Assembly: GCF_900323885.1 (NCBI RefSeq)
Contig: NZ_OOHJ01000006.1
Span: 310,001 to 374,000 of the forward strand
Length of the DNA stretch: 64,000 nt
From: [Actinomadura] parvosata subsp. kistnae
GTDB lineage: Bacteria; Actinomycetota; Actinomycetes; Streptosporangiales; Streptosporangiaceae
Direction: 5' to 3'
In this document: positions 43,783 through 52,616 of the stretch, one piece after another
Layout of the letters: each line of letters begins with the position of its first letter
Numbering within the stretch: position 1 is the first letter of the stretch
Program-made: the position numbers and the translations under genes
The notes under the pieces: model-generated
The model's input: the letters and a program-made list of their open reading frames with translations, nothing else
The model's database searches: none
Told to the model about the DNA's origin: nothing

Positions 43783-44461
43783 CCATCCGAGCAGCCACAC
43801 CCCACCACCCCGCCCAGGAGAACGAACACATGCACCACCACCCCGAACAGCCCCGCAGGCAGCCCACCACCATCCGGCTCCAAACCCCCGCCGACCTCAT
43901 CGCGATCGTGCCCTACCTCATCGGCTACCGGCCCGACCAAGGTCTGGTCGTGGTGGCGTTCAACAACGACCTCCTCACCGTCGCCCTCCGCTCCGACCTG
44001 CCCGACCAACCGTCCGACCGAGACGAGTTCGTCACGCAAGCCGTCCGCATGCTGGTCCACGAGGCGGCACCCCGCGTCGCCCTGATCGGCTACGGACCAG
44101 CCGAGCGGATCACCCCCTACATGCACGCCTTCGCGACCGCGCTCACCGCGCACAACATCGCCATCCTCGACATGCTCCGCTGCGAGAACGACCGCTACTG
44201 GTCCTACCTCTGCCCCGACCCCGCCTGCTGCCCGCCCGAGGGCACCCCCTACGACGCCGGCAGCAACCGGGCCGCCGCCCACGCGGTCCTGGCGGGATTG
44301 GTCGCCCTGCCCGGAAAGGAAGCCCTCCAGCAGATGCTGCAGCCCGTCGAAGGAGAACAACGAACAATCATGACGGCGGCCACCGCCGCGGCCCGCGCCC
44401 GAGCCGAAGCCAAGCTCGCCACCCCCAACCTCGACGAGCACTACTGGTTCACCGAAGGACT

Positions 44462-45896
44462 GAGCAATAGTCAAGACCTGTGGATCATAAGTTCCTAGGC
44501 GGCTGTGGGGACAGGTGATTCGGTGGGGCGTTCGACGAGTTTGCCGTCGATAAAGGTGGCTCCGGCGCGGACCAGGGCGACCAGGTGGGCGCCGTTGATC
44601 GCGCGCCAGCGGGATTGGGCGGACTCGATCAGCTTGAAGGCCATGGCCAGGCCGGCGGCGCGGGAGCCGGGGCCCTTGGTGACCTTGGTGCGGTGCCGGA
44701 CAGTGGCGAAGGTCGACTCGATCGGATTGGTGGTGCGCAGATGCCGCCAGTGCTCGGCCGGATAATCGTAGAAGGCCAGCAGGTGCTCGACGTCGTCGGT
44801 GATCTTGGCGACGGCCTTGGGAAACTTGGCGCCGTAGGCGGCCTCGAAGGCGGCGACCGCGGCGAGGGCATGGTCCTTGCTCTCGGCGTTCCAGATTTCG
44901 GCGAGGGCCTTCTTCGCGCCCGGGTGGGCTGACTTCGGGAGCGCCCCGAGCGCGTTGGCGATCTTGTGAAACCAGCACCTCTGACCCCTGGCCTGCGGGA
45001 ACACCTCGGCCAGCGCGGACCAGAAGCCGAGCGCGCCGTCACCGATGGCGAGCACCGGGGCGCGCATGCCGCGCCGGGCGCAATCGCGCAGCAGGTCGGC
45101 CCACGACTCCGTTGATTCGCGGTAGCCGTCGGTCAGCGCGACGAGTTCCTTGCGGCCGTCGGCGCGCACCCCGATCAGCACCAGCAGGCAGAGTTTGTGC
45201 TCCTCCAGGCGGATGTTGACGTGGATGCCATCGGCCCACAGGTAGACGTAGTCGACGCCGGACAGATCGCGATCGGCGAACGCGCGCTGCTCGGCCTTCC
45301 ACTGCTCGGTGAGCTTGGTGATGACCGGAGCCGACAGGCCGTGGCCGGTGCCGAGGAACTGGCTCAGCGCGGGCACGAAGTCGCCGGTGGACAGGCCATG
45401 CAGGTAGAGCAGCGGCAGCACCTCGGTGATGGCCGGGCTCTTGCGGCACCAGGGCGGCAGGATGGCTGAGGAGAACCGGCGCCGCTCGCCGGTGGTCTCG
45501 TCGATGCGCTTGTCGTTGACCCGCGGGGCGTGCACCTCGATCGCGCCCGCGCTGGTCAGCACGGTGCGGGGCTGGTGGTGGCCGTTGCGCACGACCAGGC
45601 GGCGACCGGCCTCGTCGCGTTCGCCGGCGAAGGCGGCGATGTAGGCGTCGACCTCGGCCTTGAGCGCTTCGGCGAGCATCCGGCGGGCACCTTCACGCAC
45701 CAGCTCGTCGATCAGCGCGGGTGAAGGGCCGGAGGCGTCCGTGTTGCGGTCGCTGTCGGCAGGGTCAGGGACTACGGTGAGCACGGGTGTGCCTTCCCGA
45801 CCGACGTTGGCGCGTCGGTCATGTCTTGAGAACTCGCATGATCATCGGGAAGGTACACCCCCCTCCCGACCGATCCACAGGTCTCAAGCATTGCTC
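44462..45896 (-). mobile_element. Complete IS256-family insertion sequence
   Basis: 1435 bp flanked by the direct repeat GAAGGACT (44454-44461 and 45897-45904), the 8-bp target duplication usual for IS256. Terminal inverted repeats are imperfect, 25 bp each, starting GAGCAAT and ending in the identical AGACCTGTGGATC. It carries a single full-length transposase gene on the minus strand. Ends, target duplication and open frame are all intact, so it could still be active. Confidence 0.95.
44495..45784 (-). CDS. IS256-family transposase
   Basis: 429 aa, the usual length. The DDE triad is present: VYLWADGIHVNIR (first Asp), VLAIGDGALGFWSAL (second Asp) and RTTNPIESTFATVRHRTKVT (Glu), with the family's CWFHKIANALGALPK (C/D)(x2)H signature between them. 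The N-terminal ELVREGARRMLAEALKAEVD helix pair is the DNA-binding region. It cuts and copies its element by a copy-out-paste-in route. Confidence 0.95.
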   Translation of the reverse strand: MLTVVPDPADSDRNTDASGPSPALIDELVREGARRMLAEALKAEVDAYIAAFAGERDEAGRRLVVRNGHHQPRTVLTSAGAIEVHAPRVNDKRIDETTGERRRFSSAILPPWCRKSPAITEVLPLLYLHGLSTGDFVPALSQFLGTGHGLSAPVITKLTEQWKAEQRAFADRDLSGVDYVYLWADGIHVNIRLEEHKLCLLVLIGVRADGRKELVALTDGYRESTESWADLLRDCARRGMRAPVLAIGDGALGFWSALAEVFPQARGQRCWFHKIANALGALPKSAHPGAKKALAEIWNAESKDHALAAVAAFEAAYGAKFPKAVAKITDDVEHLLAFYDYPAEHWRHLRTTNPIESTFATVRHRTKVTKGPGSRAAGLAMAFKLIESAQSRWRAINGAHLVALVRAGATFIDGKLVERPTESPVPTAA

Positions 45897-46808
45897 GAAG
45901 GACTCCAGCACGCCCACAAGTGCTACCAGCACGCCCAAGCCGACCGCCCCATCCCCGCCGCCGACCTCGCCTGGCTCGGAGTACTCCTCACCGGAGTCCT
46001 CGTCCGCGACATCAGCTACACCCTGTACCGCCAGTACGGCACCCACATCGCACGACGACTTTGGATCGACGTCACCCGCACCATCGACCCCTCCTACGCC
46101 GCCGCACCGGCCACCATCCTGGCCTTCCTCGCCCTCCACCACGGAGAAACAACCCTGGCCCGCTACGCCGCCGAACGCGCACTCCAAGCCGAGCCGAACT
46201 ATCCCTTCGCCCGCCTCATCCTCGCCACCCTGCCCTACGGCATCCCACCGGCAGAATCCGACGCCGAACTCGACGACCTGGTCAAGACGATCACCGAACA
46301 AGCCACCAGAACCCCCGACCTCGCCCAACCGGCTCTACCCACGCCACCAAATCTCGGCAGCCACACTTGAACTCTTCGCGGCGATCGTGGCGAGGGACGG
46401 CCCATGGTGGGTGACGCGCTGGTGGAGCAACTCTTGTGTGAGCACAGAGTGAGCACCGTGCGGGCGCAGCTGTCTACAGTGCTCGACTCAGCCCTACTCA
46501 GCCCGCGATCGCCGATGCCGCGTCGGCTCAGGCTGCCGCACCCTGCGGCTCTACCTGGAAGGCGTCCCGAATTGGGTCAGGCACAACCATTGCGGCAGCT
46601 CCTCCGGATCAAAGTTCGTGCCCACTACGCGTGGGGCGTCTCAACCAGAGACCGCTGGCTAGGCAAGGGCATCACCAATCTGGAGATTGGACATGACTAC
46701 GGCGGGTTTATTACCAACGCCTGCTTCGCGATCACGCAACAAGCAGCACATCCCACGTTGACATCGATGGCGCCGAGGTCCCAGGTTTAGTTCATGGAAG
46801 AGTTTCGT

Positions 46809-47405
46809 ATGGCGCGCGCATTTTCGGTCGCGACCGTTGTTCGGCTGTTTCTCCCCTCCGTGCTACTAATCCCCGTATGGCTGGTATTCATCGCCTTCGT
46901 CCCTGATCGTCATCGTAGCGAGCTGGTGTTCCTTGCAGCAGCGGCGACGGTGGCCTTCACCGGAGTGCGGGTAGTCAGGTGGCGGCAGATAGCCGCTGCC
47001 ACGGTTGCGCGCCTCTCTCCTCAGAGCGTGGAGATGGAGGACTGGTACGGATCGCGCGTGCGCCTGGCATGGCGGCACGTTGAGCGCATCGATATCGTAG
47101 AAAGCCGGATTCCCAGTCCACGGACCATTACCAACGCCGGCAGGATAGGTGTCCGAACCGGAGCCAGGCAATGCATCGGCCTGGTCGGCTGGGGCGAATA
47201 CGAGCTTCCGCACAACGCTCCCAACTGGTTGGTGGCCCATCGGGCCCGGCTGCCCATCGATCCGGCGTCGGGTCTACAGAGAATCAGCATCCCCCTCGGC
47301 GTTGTCGATCCCCTGTGGGAACACGGCCCGATGGGCGACCAGATCCGCCAGCACAGGCCGGATCTCTTCCAGTCGACCGTCGCTCCCAGCACGCATCCTG
47401 CCTGA
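46809..47405 (+). CDS. Membrane protein with PH-like domain
   Basis: 198 aa: two transmembrane helices (VVRLFLPSVLLIPVWLVFIA and LVFLAAAATVAFTGVRVV), then a beta-rich domain with SVEMEDWYGSRVRLAWRHVE and RIDIVESR, typical of bacterial PH-like domains. Start chosen at the second Met because GGAAGAG precedes it. The 420 nt in front of it (46371-46793) hold no supported gene. Confidence 0.6.
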   Translation: MARAFSVATVVRLFLPSVLLIPVWLVFIAFVPDRHRSELVFLAAAATVAFTGVRVVRWRQIAAATVARLSPQSVEMEDWYGSRVRLAWRHVERIDIVESRIPSPRTITNAGRIGVRTGARQCIGLVGWGEYELPHNAPNWLVAHRARLPIDPASGLQRISIPLGVVDPLWEHGPMGDQIRQHRPDLFQSTVAPSTHPA

Positions 47406-47631
47406 AGGACAGCCGAGCAGCCGGTCTCACCGTAGATGCGCAGACTCGTCGCGTTCTATCAGGGGGGACTGCCCCGCCAGGGCTCGTCGTCGAGGCCGCG
47501 TCCCCCCGACGAGTTGCTCAAGCGCATGAACGACGAAGCACCCGCGCCATGGCTCTCCCGCCAGGAGCATCAGCCGCTGTTCCTGGCGAGAGCCCATCCC
47601 GGCCCTGTGGGAGAGCAGGGTGATGAAGCGA

Positions 47632-47778
47632 GACGTGGCCTGGCACGCTGTGGCCCTCGCTCGGGTGCGCGGCCAGGCCACGTCCCGGCGCGCCGACGGG
47701 CAGACCTCTTGTCCACCGGCCGCGCACTGCGGCGCGGGCTCCAACCCACCAGCGGAGTCCATTCCCTCCCTTCTGGCC
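47632..47778 (+). repeat. Structured direct repeat, copy 1 (partner at 59040)
   Basis: About 115-145 bp here resemble 59040-59170; the best-conserved part is 47731-47778 (GGCGCGGGCTC..AACCCACC..CGGAG.CCATTCCCTCCCT in outline). A 12-bp perfect hairpin GACGTGGCCTGG (47632-47643) with 47673-47684 lies in this copy. In both copies GGGCTC(C) pairs with the GGAG(T/C)CC that follows, with a compensating G-U here, so the fold rather than the code seems conserved. Neither strand gives a recognisable protein. Confidence 0.5.
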
Positions 47779-47880
47779 CGCGCCGCCCTCGCCTCGTGGT
47801 CCACGCTGGAGCCTCTGTCCGGCGTGGACGAGGAGTTCCACGGTGCACACCATCCGACCCGCACGAAGGGGTCACCCCCC

Positions 47881-48033
47881 ATGGATTCGATCATGCAAGC
47901 TGCTCTCCGGCTCCAAGGCGCCAACCGGCGCACGAGCAGCAGCTCCGACGAACCACCCGTCGTGGACAACGATCAGCCGCAAGCAGACGATGACCCGTCC
48001 GGCCAGGCAGCCACAAGCCCGCCTTCGCCGTAG
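47881..48033 (+). CDS. 50-aa ORF upstream of the FxLD-type methyltransferase
   Basis: AAGGGG precedes the ATG by 9 nt. The product starts MDSIMQAALRLQGANRRTSS and ends in an acidic/Pro-rich tail (DNDQPQADDDPSGQAATSPP). It lacks the Phe-x-Leu-Asp box and the Cys/Ser/Thr core of known FxLD precursors. It may be a leader-like ORF; the frame is open further upstream through the structured repeat. Confidence 0.3.
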   Translation: MDSIMQAALRLQGANRRTSSSSDEPPVVDNDQPQADDDPSGQAATSPPSP

Positions 48034-48163
48034 GCAGTCCGAAGGCTTTCCGCATGGATCTGATCGTGCTCGTGTACGGAGATCCCTGGACACCCGGCCT
48101 GCCGCCGGACACCGCCCTCCGCCCCGGGCTCGCGCGGTGCTTCATCGTGGGCGGCCTGATTTT

Positions 48164-48362
48164 GCTGCTGGTGGTCAGCAGCAGGAGGTCCAGCGCGGAT
48201 GCCGTGCGCGTACACCTGCTCGCCCAGGTCGCCGCTCACGTCTCGACCTTCCGGCCGGGCTCACGGTGCCCATGCCCGGCCGGAAGGCGCTGGCAAACAC
48301 CCTCACCGGCAGAGCATGGCGCCAGCCGGCTCCGGCGTGTCCGTTGGACACATTCGACCGGC
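48164..48362 (+). repeat. Hairpins in the leader of the FxLD-type methyltransferase gene
   Basis: Three perfect stems: GCTGCTG 48164-48170 with 48176-48182; CCTTCCGGCCGGG 48247-48259 with 48275-48287 (13 bp, 15-nt loop); and GTGTCC 48337-48342 with 48346-48351 nested in GCCGG 48325-48329 with 48358-48362. The gap 48034-48442 otherwise holds one open frame without a good start, which the hairpins argue against. Confidence 0.5.
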
Positions 48363-48442
48363 CCCGCCACGGTGAACCCGCGCCGTACCAAGCCCCTCCG
48401 CACGACCGCCGATCAGCAAAAACACCTCAGGGAGATCATCCA

Positions 48443-49675
48443 GTGAACGATGAGACCACCGACCAGGCGCAGGCCGCCGAGCTGCGCAACAAACTGGCGG
48501 ACGAGCTCGCCGCGGCGGGCCACATCCGCTCGGCTCAGGTCGACCAGGCCTTCCGCGCCGTGCCCCGGCACGCGTTCGTGCCGGCCGACACCCCGCTGGA
48601 GGTCACCTATCAGGCCGACAGCGCCGTGGTGACCAAGCGGGATGAGAACGGCACGGCCATCTCCTCCGTCAGCGCCGCGTACATCCAGGTCGCGATGCTG
48701 GAACAGGCCGAGCTGGAGCCGGGCATGCTGGTGCTGGAGATCGGCTCCGGCGGGGTGAACGCCGCGATGATCGCCGAGATCGTCGGGCCGGACGGGCACG
48801 TCCTCAGCGTGGACATCGACCCGGAGGTGACCACGCGCGCCTCCGAACTGCTGCACGCCAACGGGTACACGAGCCGGGTCAGCGTGATGGAAGCCGACGC
48901 CGAGCACGACATCCCCGCGTTCGATCGGTTCAACGCGATCATCGTGACGGTCGGCGCGTGGGACCTGTCCCCGGCCTGGCTGCGCCAGCTGGCCCCGAAC
49001 GGCACGCTCGTGGTGCCGTTGCGGATGAACGGCGTCACCCGCTCCACCGCGTTCCGCCGCACCAACGACCATCTGACCAGTACGTCCGCCGTGGTGTGCG
49101 GGTTCGTCCCCATGCAAGGCGCCGGCCAGCACACCGACCGGGAGTTCCGTCTCTCCGACCCCAACGGGCACGCCGTCACCCTGCGGTTCGACGACGGGGC
49201 GCCCGACCACCCCGCCCTGCTGGACGGCGTTCTGGCGGGCGAGCGGAGCGAGGTCTGGTCCGGCGTCACGATCGAGCACGGCGTGTCGTTCGCCGACCTG
49301 CACCTGTGGCTGGCCAGCTTCCTGCCGGGCTTTTGCAGGCTGGCCGCCGAGGAGGGGACCGAACTCGCCCAGGAACGCAAGACGTGGTTCCCGTTCGCCG
49401 GGGTGCGCGGCGACTCCTTCGCCTACCTGTCGGTGCGGCCCGCGCTGGACGGCGCGGGTGCGGAGTTCGGCGCTCGCGCCTACGGGCCGCACAGCCTGGA
49501 AGCGGCGGCCGTGCTGGTCGAGCAGATCCGGGCGTGGGACGAGCAGGCCAGGAGCAACGCGGAGCCCACGTTCGCCTACTGGCCGTCCGGCCACGCCCCC
49601 GCCCACCTGCCCGAAGGGACGGCGAGGCTCAACAAGACGCACGGTCTTGTCACGATCTCCTGGCCCACCGGCTGA
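48443..49675 (+). CDS. FxLD-system PCMT-type methyltransferase
   Basis: 410 aa with AGGGAG 8 nt before the GTG. ELRNKLADELAAAGHIRSAQ and VDQAFRAVPRHAFVPADTPL form the PCMT-like N-terminus, SVSAAYIQVAMLEQAELEPG the middle helix, VLEIGSGGVNAAMIAEIVGP the SAM loop at about residue 96-115, VLSVDIDPEVTTRASELL the strand-2 acid. The long C-terminal domain (ERSEVWSGVTIEHGVSFADL, LHLWLASFLPGFCRL) is that of the methyltransferases in FxLD lanthipeptide loci. No FxLD precursor, dehydratase or cyclase is within the window, so it is an orphan or acts on a different peptide. Confidence 0.8.
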   Translation: MNDETTDQAQAAELRNKLADELAAAGHIRSAQVDQAFRAVPRHAFVPADTPLEVTYQADSAVVTKRDENGTAISSVSAAYIQVAMLEQAELEPGMLVLEIGSGGVNAAMIAEIVGPDGHVLSVDIDPEVTTRASELLHANGYTSRVSVMEADAEHDIPAFDRFNAIIVTVGAWDLSPAWLRQLAPNGTLVVPLRMNGVTRSTAFRRTNDHLTSTSAVVCGFVPMQGAGQHTDREFRLSDPNGHAVTLRFDDGAPDHPALLDGVLAGERSEVWSGVTIEHGVSFADLHLWLASFLPGFCRLAAEEGTELAQERKTWFPFAGVRGDSFAYLSVRPALDGAGAEFGARAYGPHSLEAAAVLVEQIRAWDEQARSNAEPTFAYWPSGHAPAHLPEGTARLNKTHGLVTISWPTG

Positions 49676-49887
49676 CCGGCCGGCCGGGCCAGGATGCCCC
49701 CCACCCGGCCGCCCGCGACATGTTCGGGCGCCGGATCTTGGGTGGCGTGTCGGATGCGCAATGCCAGGCGTTGACCGACATGGTGGCGGTCTCCGGTCTC
49801 CGGTCTGGGGGCTGGGATGCTCGGTTCGCTCGCACACTCGGCGAAGACCGCGAGCGAAGCGCTGACCGAAGCTGTGTGACAACCGCT

Positions 49888-51333
49888 TCAGCTGATGCGG
49901 ATCGCCGGGTAGAGCGGATACCCGGCCATCAGGTCGGCCGCCTCCTCACTGACCTGGTCGCGGACCTTCGCGTCCAGCCGGTATTTGGCCGGAGATGCCT
50001 TGCCGTCGGGTGTGGTGGTGGGCTGGGTGTTGGCCAGTACCGTGTGGATCAGGTGGGCGATGCGGTCCATGTCGGTCTGGTTGAGGCCGCGGGTGGTCAG
50101 GGCGGGTGTGCCGAGACGGATGCCGGAGGTGTACCAGGCGCCGGCGGGGTCGCGCGGGATGGCGTTGCGGTTGGTGACCACGCCCGCGTCGAGGAGGGCG
50201 GCTTCGGCCTGTCGGCCGGTCAGCCCGAAGGGGGAGACGTCGAGCAGCACGAGGTGGTTGTCGGTGCCGCCGGTGACCAGAGTCACATCCCGTCGCCGCA
50301 GGCCCTCGGCGAGCGCCTGGGCGTTGGCGACGACGGCTTCGGCGTAGCGGGCGAAGTCGGGCGTGCGGGCTTCGGCCAGAGCGACGGCCTTGGCGGCCAT
50401 GACGTGCGGGAGCGGCCCGCCGAGCACCATGGGGCAGCCGCGATCCACCTGCTCGGCCAGCTCGCTCTGGCACAGCACCATGCCGCCGCGGGGGCCGCGC
50501 AGGGTTTTGTGGGTGGTGGTGGTGACGATGTGGGCGTGCGGGATCGGGTCGTAGTCGCCGGTGAAGACCTTCCCGGCGACGAGGCCGGCGAAGTGGGCCA
50601 TGTCCACCATGAGGGTGGCGCCGACTTCGTCGGCGATCTCCCGCATGATCCGGAAGTTGATCTTCCTGGGGTAGGCGGAGTAGCCCGCGATGAGGATGAG
50701 CGGCCGGAACTCGCGGGCCTTGGCGCGCACCTGGTCGTAGTCGAGCAGGCCGGTGGCCAGGTCGGTGCCGTAGCTGGCCTGGTGGAACATCTTGCCGCTG
50801 ATGTTGGGGCGGAAGCCGTGGGTCAGGTGGCCGCCGGCGTCGAGGCTCATGCCGAGCATCCGCTGGTTGCCGAGGTCGCGGCGCAGGTCTTCCCAGTCGC
50901 TGTCGGACAGGTCGTTGACGTGGCGGGCTTGGGCGCGGGCCAGGGCCGGCGCTTCGACGCGCTGGGCGAGCACGGCCCAGAACGCCACCAGGTTGGCGTC
51001 GATGCCCGAGTGCGGCTGCACGTAGGCGTGGGGCGCGCCGAACAGGGCGGTGGCGTGGTCGGCGGCGATTTGCTCGACGGTGTCGACGTTGCGGCATCCG
51101 GCGTAGAAGCGGCGGCCGATGGTGCCTTCGGCGTACTTGTCGCTGAGCCAGTTGCCCATCGCGGCCAGGACGGCGGGGGAGGCGTAGTTCTCGCTGGCGA
51201 TCAGCTTGAGGCTTTCCCGCTGGTCCTGAAGTTCTTGCCGGATCGCTTCGGCGACGCGGGGTTCGACTTGCGAGATGAGGTCCAGCGCGGCGGTGAAGGC
51301 GAGCGAGTCGGCGGGCTCAGCAGGCAGGGCCAT
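49888..51333 (-). CDS. glyA: Serine hydroxymethyltransferase, second-metabolism copy
   Basis: 481 aa, longer than the usual 420. [40 protein letters not shown] and [20 protein letters not shown] are the family blocks; [14 protein letters not shown] holds the PLP lysine at about residue 276. It interconverts serine and glycine with tetrahydrofolate, or catalyses aldol reactions of glycine or alanine-like donors. Being last in a biosynthetic operon after an ABM monooxygenase, dioxygenase and ligase-like gene, it more likely supplies or builds an amino acid than serves general metabolism. Confidence 0.9.
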   Translation of the reverse strand: MALPAEPADSLAFTAALDLISQVEPRVAEAIRQELQDQRESLKLIASENYASPAVLAAMGNWLSDKYAEGTIGRRFYAGCRNVDTVEQIAADHATALFGAPHAYVQPHSGIDANLVAFWAVLAQRVEAPALARAQARHVNDLSDSDWEDLRRDLGNQRMLGMSLDAGGHLTHGFRPNISGKMFHQASYGTDLATGLLDYDQVRAKAREFRPLILIAGYSAYPRKINFRIMREIADEVGATLMVDMAHFAGLVAGKVFTGDYDPIPHAHIVTTTTHKTLRGPRGGMVLCQSELAEQVDRGCPMVLGGPLPHVMAAKAVALAEARTPDFARYAEAVVANAQALAEGLRRRDVTLVTGGTDNHLVLLDVSPFGLTGRQAEAALLDAGVVTNRNAIPRDPAGAWYTSGIRLGTPALTTRGLNQTDMDRIAHLIHTVLANTQPTTTPDGKASPAKYRLDAKVRDQVSEEAADLMAGYPLYPAIRIS

Positions 51334-51388
51334 GATCGTGTCTCCGAGATGTGGGCGAGGAACGGCAGCACGCTAGGCGGCAAGGCTT

Positions 51389-51739
51389 TCACACTCCGTG
51401 CCCGGTCGTGCTGTCCTGCGGCGGGGTTGGTGGCTGCGGTGGCCATGGCTCGCTGGCCGACACGACGAACTTGGTTCCCGCGAGGCTGCTGGTCAGCAGT
51501 GCGGGCAACGCGTCCATCACCGCTTGGAGCTGGGGCAGCTTGTCCTGCAGTTCGACAGCGGCTTCGTCGGCGTAGACCTCGATCGACACGAAGCGGTGGG
51601 GGTCGGCGGGGTCTTGCAGGATGTCGAAGTCGATCACTCCCGGGACTCGGCGGCTGGCCTCGACCAACTCGGCGAACAGGTGGCGAGCGTGCTCCACCTG
51701 GCCGGGGTCCACCGTGAGGGCCACGCGGTACAGGATCAT
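51389..51739 (-). CDS. ABM-type (antibiotic biosynthesis monooxygenase) protein
   Basis: 116 aa, ferredoxin-like dimeric fold: ILYRVALTVDPGQVEHARHL, VIDFDILQDPADPHRFVSIE, VYADEAAVELQDKLPQLQAV. The DP..P..F...E.Y.....L..H pattern is the ABM/YgiN signature, although the usual H is replaced by Asp/Lys here. Members are cofactor-free quinol oxygenases or heme oxygenases, or non-catalytic. GAGGAGGAGG precedes the ATG, a very strong site. It follows the dioxygenase gene by 23 nt. Confidence 0.75.
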   Translation of the reverse strand: MILYRVALTVDPGQVEHARHLFAELVEASRRVPGVIDFDILQDPADPHRFVSIEVYADEAAVELQDKLPQLQAVMDALPALLTSSLAGTKFVVSASEPWPPQPPTPPQDSTTGHGV

Positions 51740-51762
51740 CCGTCCTCCTCCTCGTGTTGGGG

Positions 51763-52605
51763 TCAGTAGCGGGCGCTGAGCGGGTTGAGTCCGCCATGGC
51801 CGAGCAGTTCCAGCAGCGGCTCGTCCTCGCGCGAGCGGGCCTGTTCGAGCTCCCGTTGGTAGGCGGCGGAGGGGAGGCTGGGCTCGAAGTTGAACTCCGG
51901 CATGAAGATCGACGACAGTTGCAGGGTGAGCAGGCGGCGCGTCTGCTCGCTGTGGTTGGCGCCGCCGCGGTGCCACAGGGCGGCGTTCATCAGGACGACC
52001 TGGCCGGGCTCGATGCGGATCGCGACCTGGTCGTCGAAGGTGTCGTCTGTTGCCGGTGGCTGGTCGTGACGGTGGTGACTGCCCGGGACCACCAGCAGCG
52101 GGCCGCTCTCCTCGTTCGCCGCGTCGAGGTAGATCAGGCAGGTGATCACGGTGGGTGCGGACACCAGGCGTGACGGTGGTGAGGTGTGGGGCCGATAGTC
52201 GGTGTGCCACACGGTTCCGTCCCCGGTCCGGGGCCGCGTGACGCGCACGTTGGAGTTGCGCAGCACGATCCGGGGGCCGAGCAGGCAGCGGACGGTGTCG
52301 GCCAGGCCGAAGGACTGTAGCGGGATGATGGCGATGCGTGGGTCCTGCTTGTGCGGGTCCCGGACGTACTGGCCGGCGAACTCCTTGTCGTAGGTCTTGT
52401 CGCCGGGTGAGGGGAAGTGGGCGGCCACCTGCTCATCGATCGCCTCGCGCAGCAGGTCGAGCAGGTCGTCAGGGATGCGGCTGTCGGGGACGAGGACACC
52501 TCGGCGGACGAAGGTGTCCTCCTCGTGCGGGGTGAGCATCGTGGTGCAGGTCCGGTCGGGCCTGGTGACGTCGGCGTTGTGGATGACGAACGTGGTGGTG
52601 GGCAT
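51763..52605 (-). CDS. Phytanoyl-CoA dioxygenase-family Fe(II)/2-oxoglutarate enzyme
   Basis: 280 aa. The iron site is complete: GTVWHTDYRPHTSPP gives His134-x-Asp136, and VVLMNAALWHRGGANHSEQT gives the distal His212, with Arg223/224 for 2-oxoglutarate. SGPLLVVPGSHHRHD is the typical PhyH turn. PhyH enzymes hydroxylate, halogenate or epimerise free or carrier-bound small molecules. In this operon it is the likely C-H hydroxylase. It starts 11 nt after the ligase-like gene. Confidence 0.85.
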   Translation of the reverse strand: MPTTTFVIHNADVTRPDRTCTTMLTPHEEDTFVRRGVLVPDSRIPDDLLDLLREAIDEQVAAHFPSPGDKTYDKEFAGQYVRDPHKQDPRIAIIPLQSFGLADTVRCLLGPRIVLRNSNVRVTRPRTGDGTVWHTDYRPHTSPPSRLVSAPTVITCLIYLDAANEESGPLLVVPGSHHRHDQPPATDDTFDDQVAIRIEPGQVVLMNAALWHRGGANHSEQTRRLLTLQLSSIFMPEFNFEPSLPSAAYQRELEQARSREDEPLLELLGHGGLNPLSARY

Positions 52606-52616
52606 GCCGTGGCCTC

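Larger units (their letters stand above)
43830..46370 (+). pseudogene. DUF4192 protein interrupted by an IS256-family element
   Basis: The first part (to 44461) encodes TIRLQTPADLIAIVPYLIGY, RPDQGLVVVAFNN and ERITPYMHAFATALTAHNIA, the DUF4192 N-terminus. Beyond the insertion the protein continues exactly in phase with LQHAHKCYQHAQADRPIPAA, LAWLGVLLTGVLVRDISYTL and AAPATILAFLALHHGETTLA, the DUF4192 C-terminus. Removing 44462-45896 and one copy of the 8-bp duplication restores an uninterrupted frame of about 365 codons. The insertion is therefore recent. AGGAG lies 9 nt before the ATG. Confidence 0.85.

Noticed and set aside
46404..46790. 128-codon ORF after the split DUF4192 gene
   Set aside because: No ribosome binding site, no domain, and the first half looks out of phase; possibly decayed DNA.
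48054..48446. 130-codon ORF ending in the FxLD-type methyltransferase start
   Set aside because: One hydrophobic patch (FIVGGLILLLVV) looked interesting, but there is no ribosome binding site and its second half lies in hairpins and turns Arg/Pro-rich.
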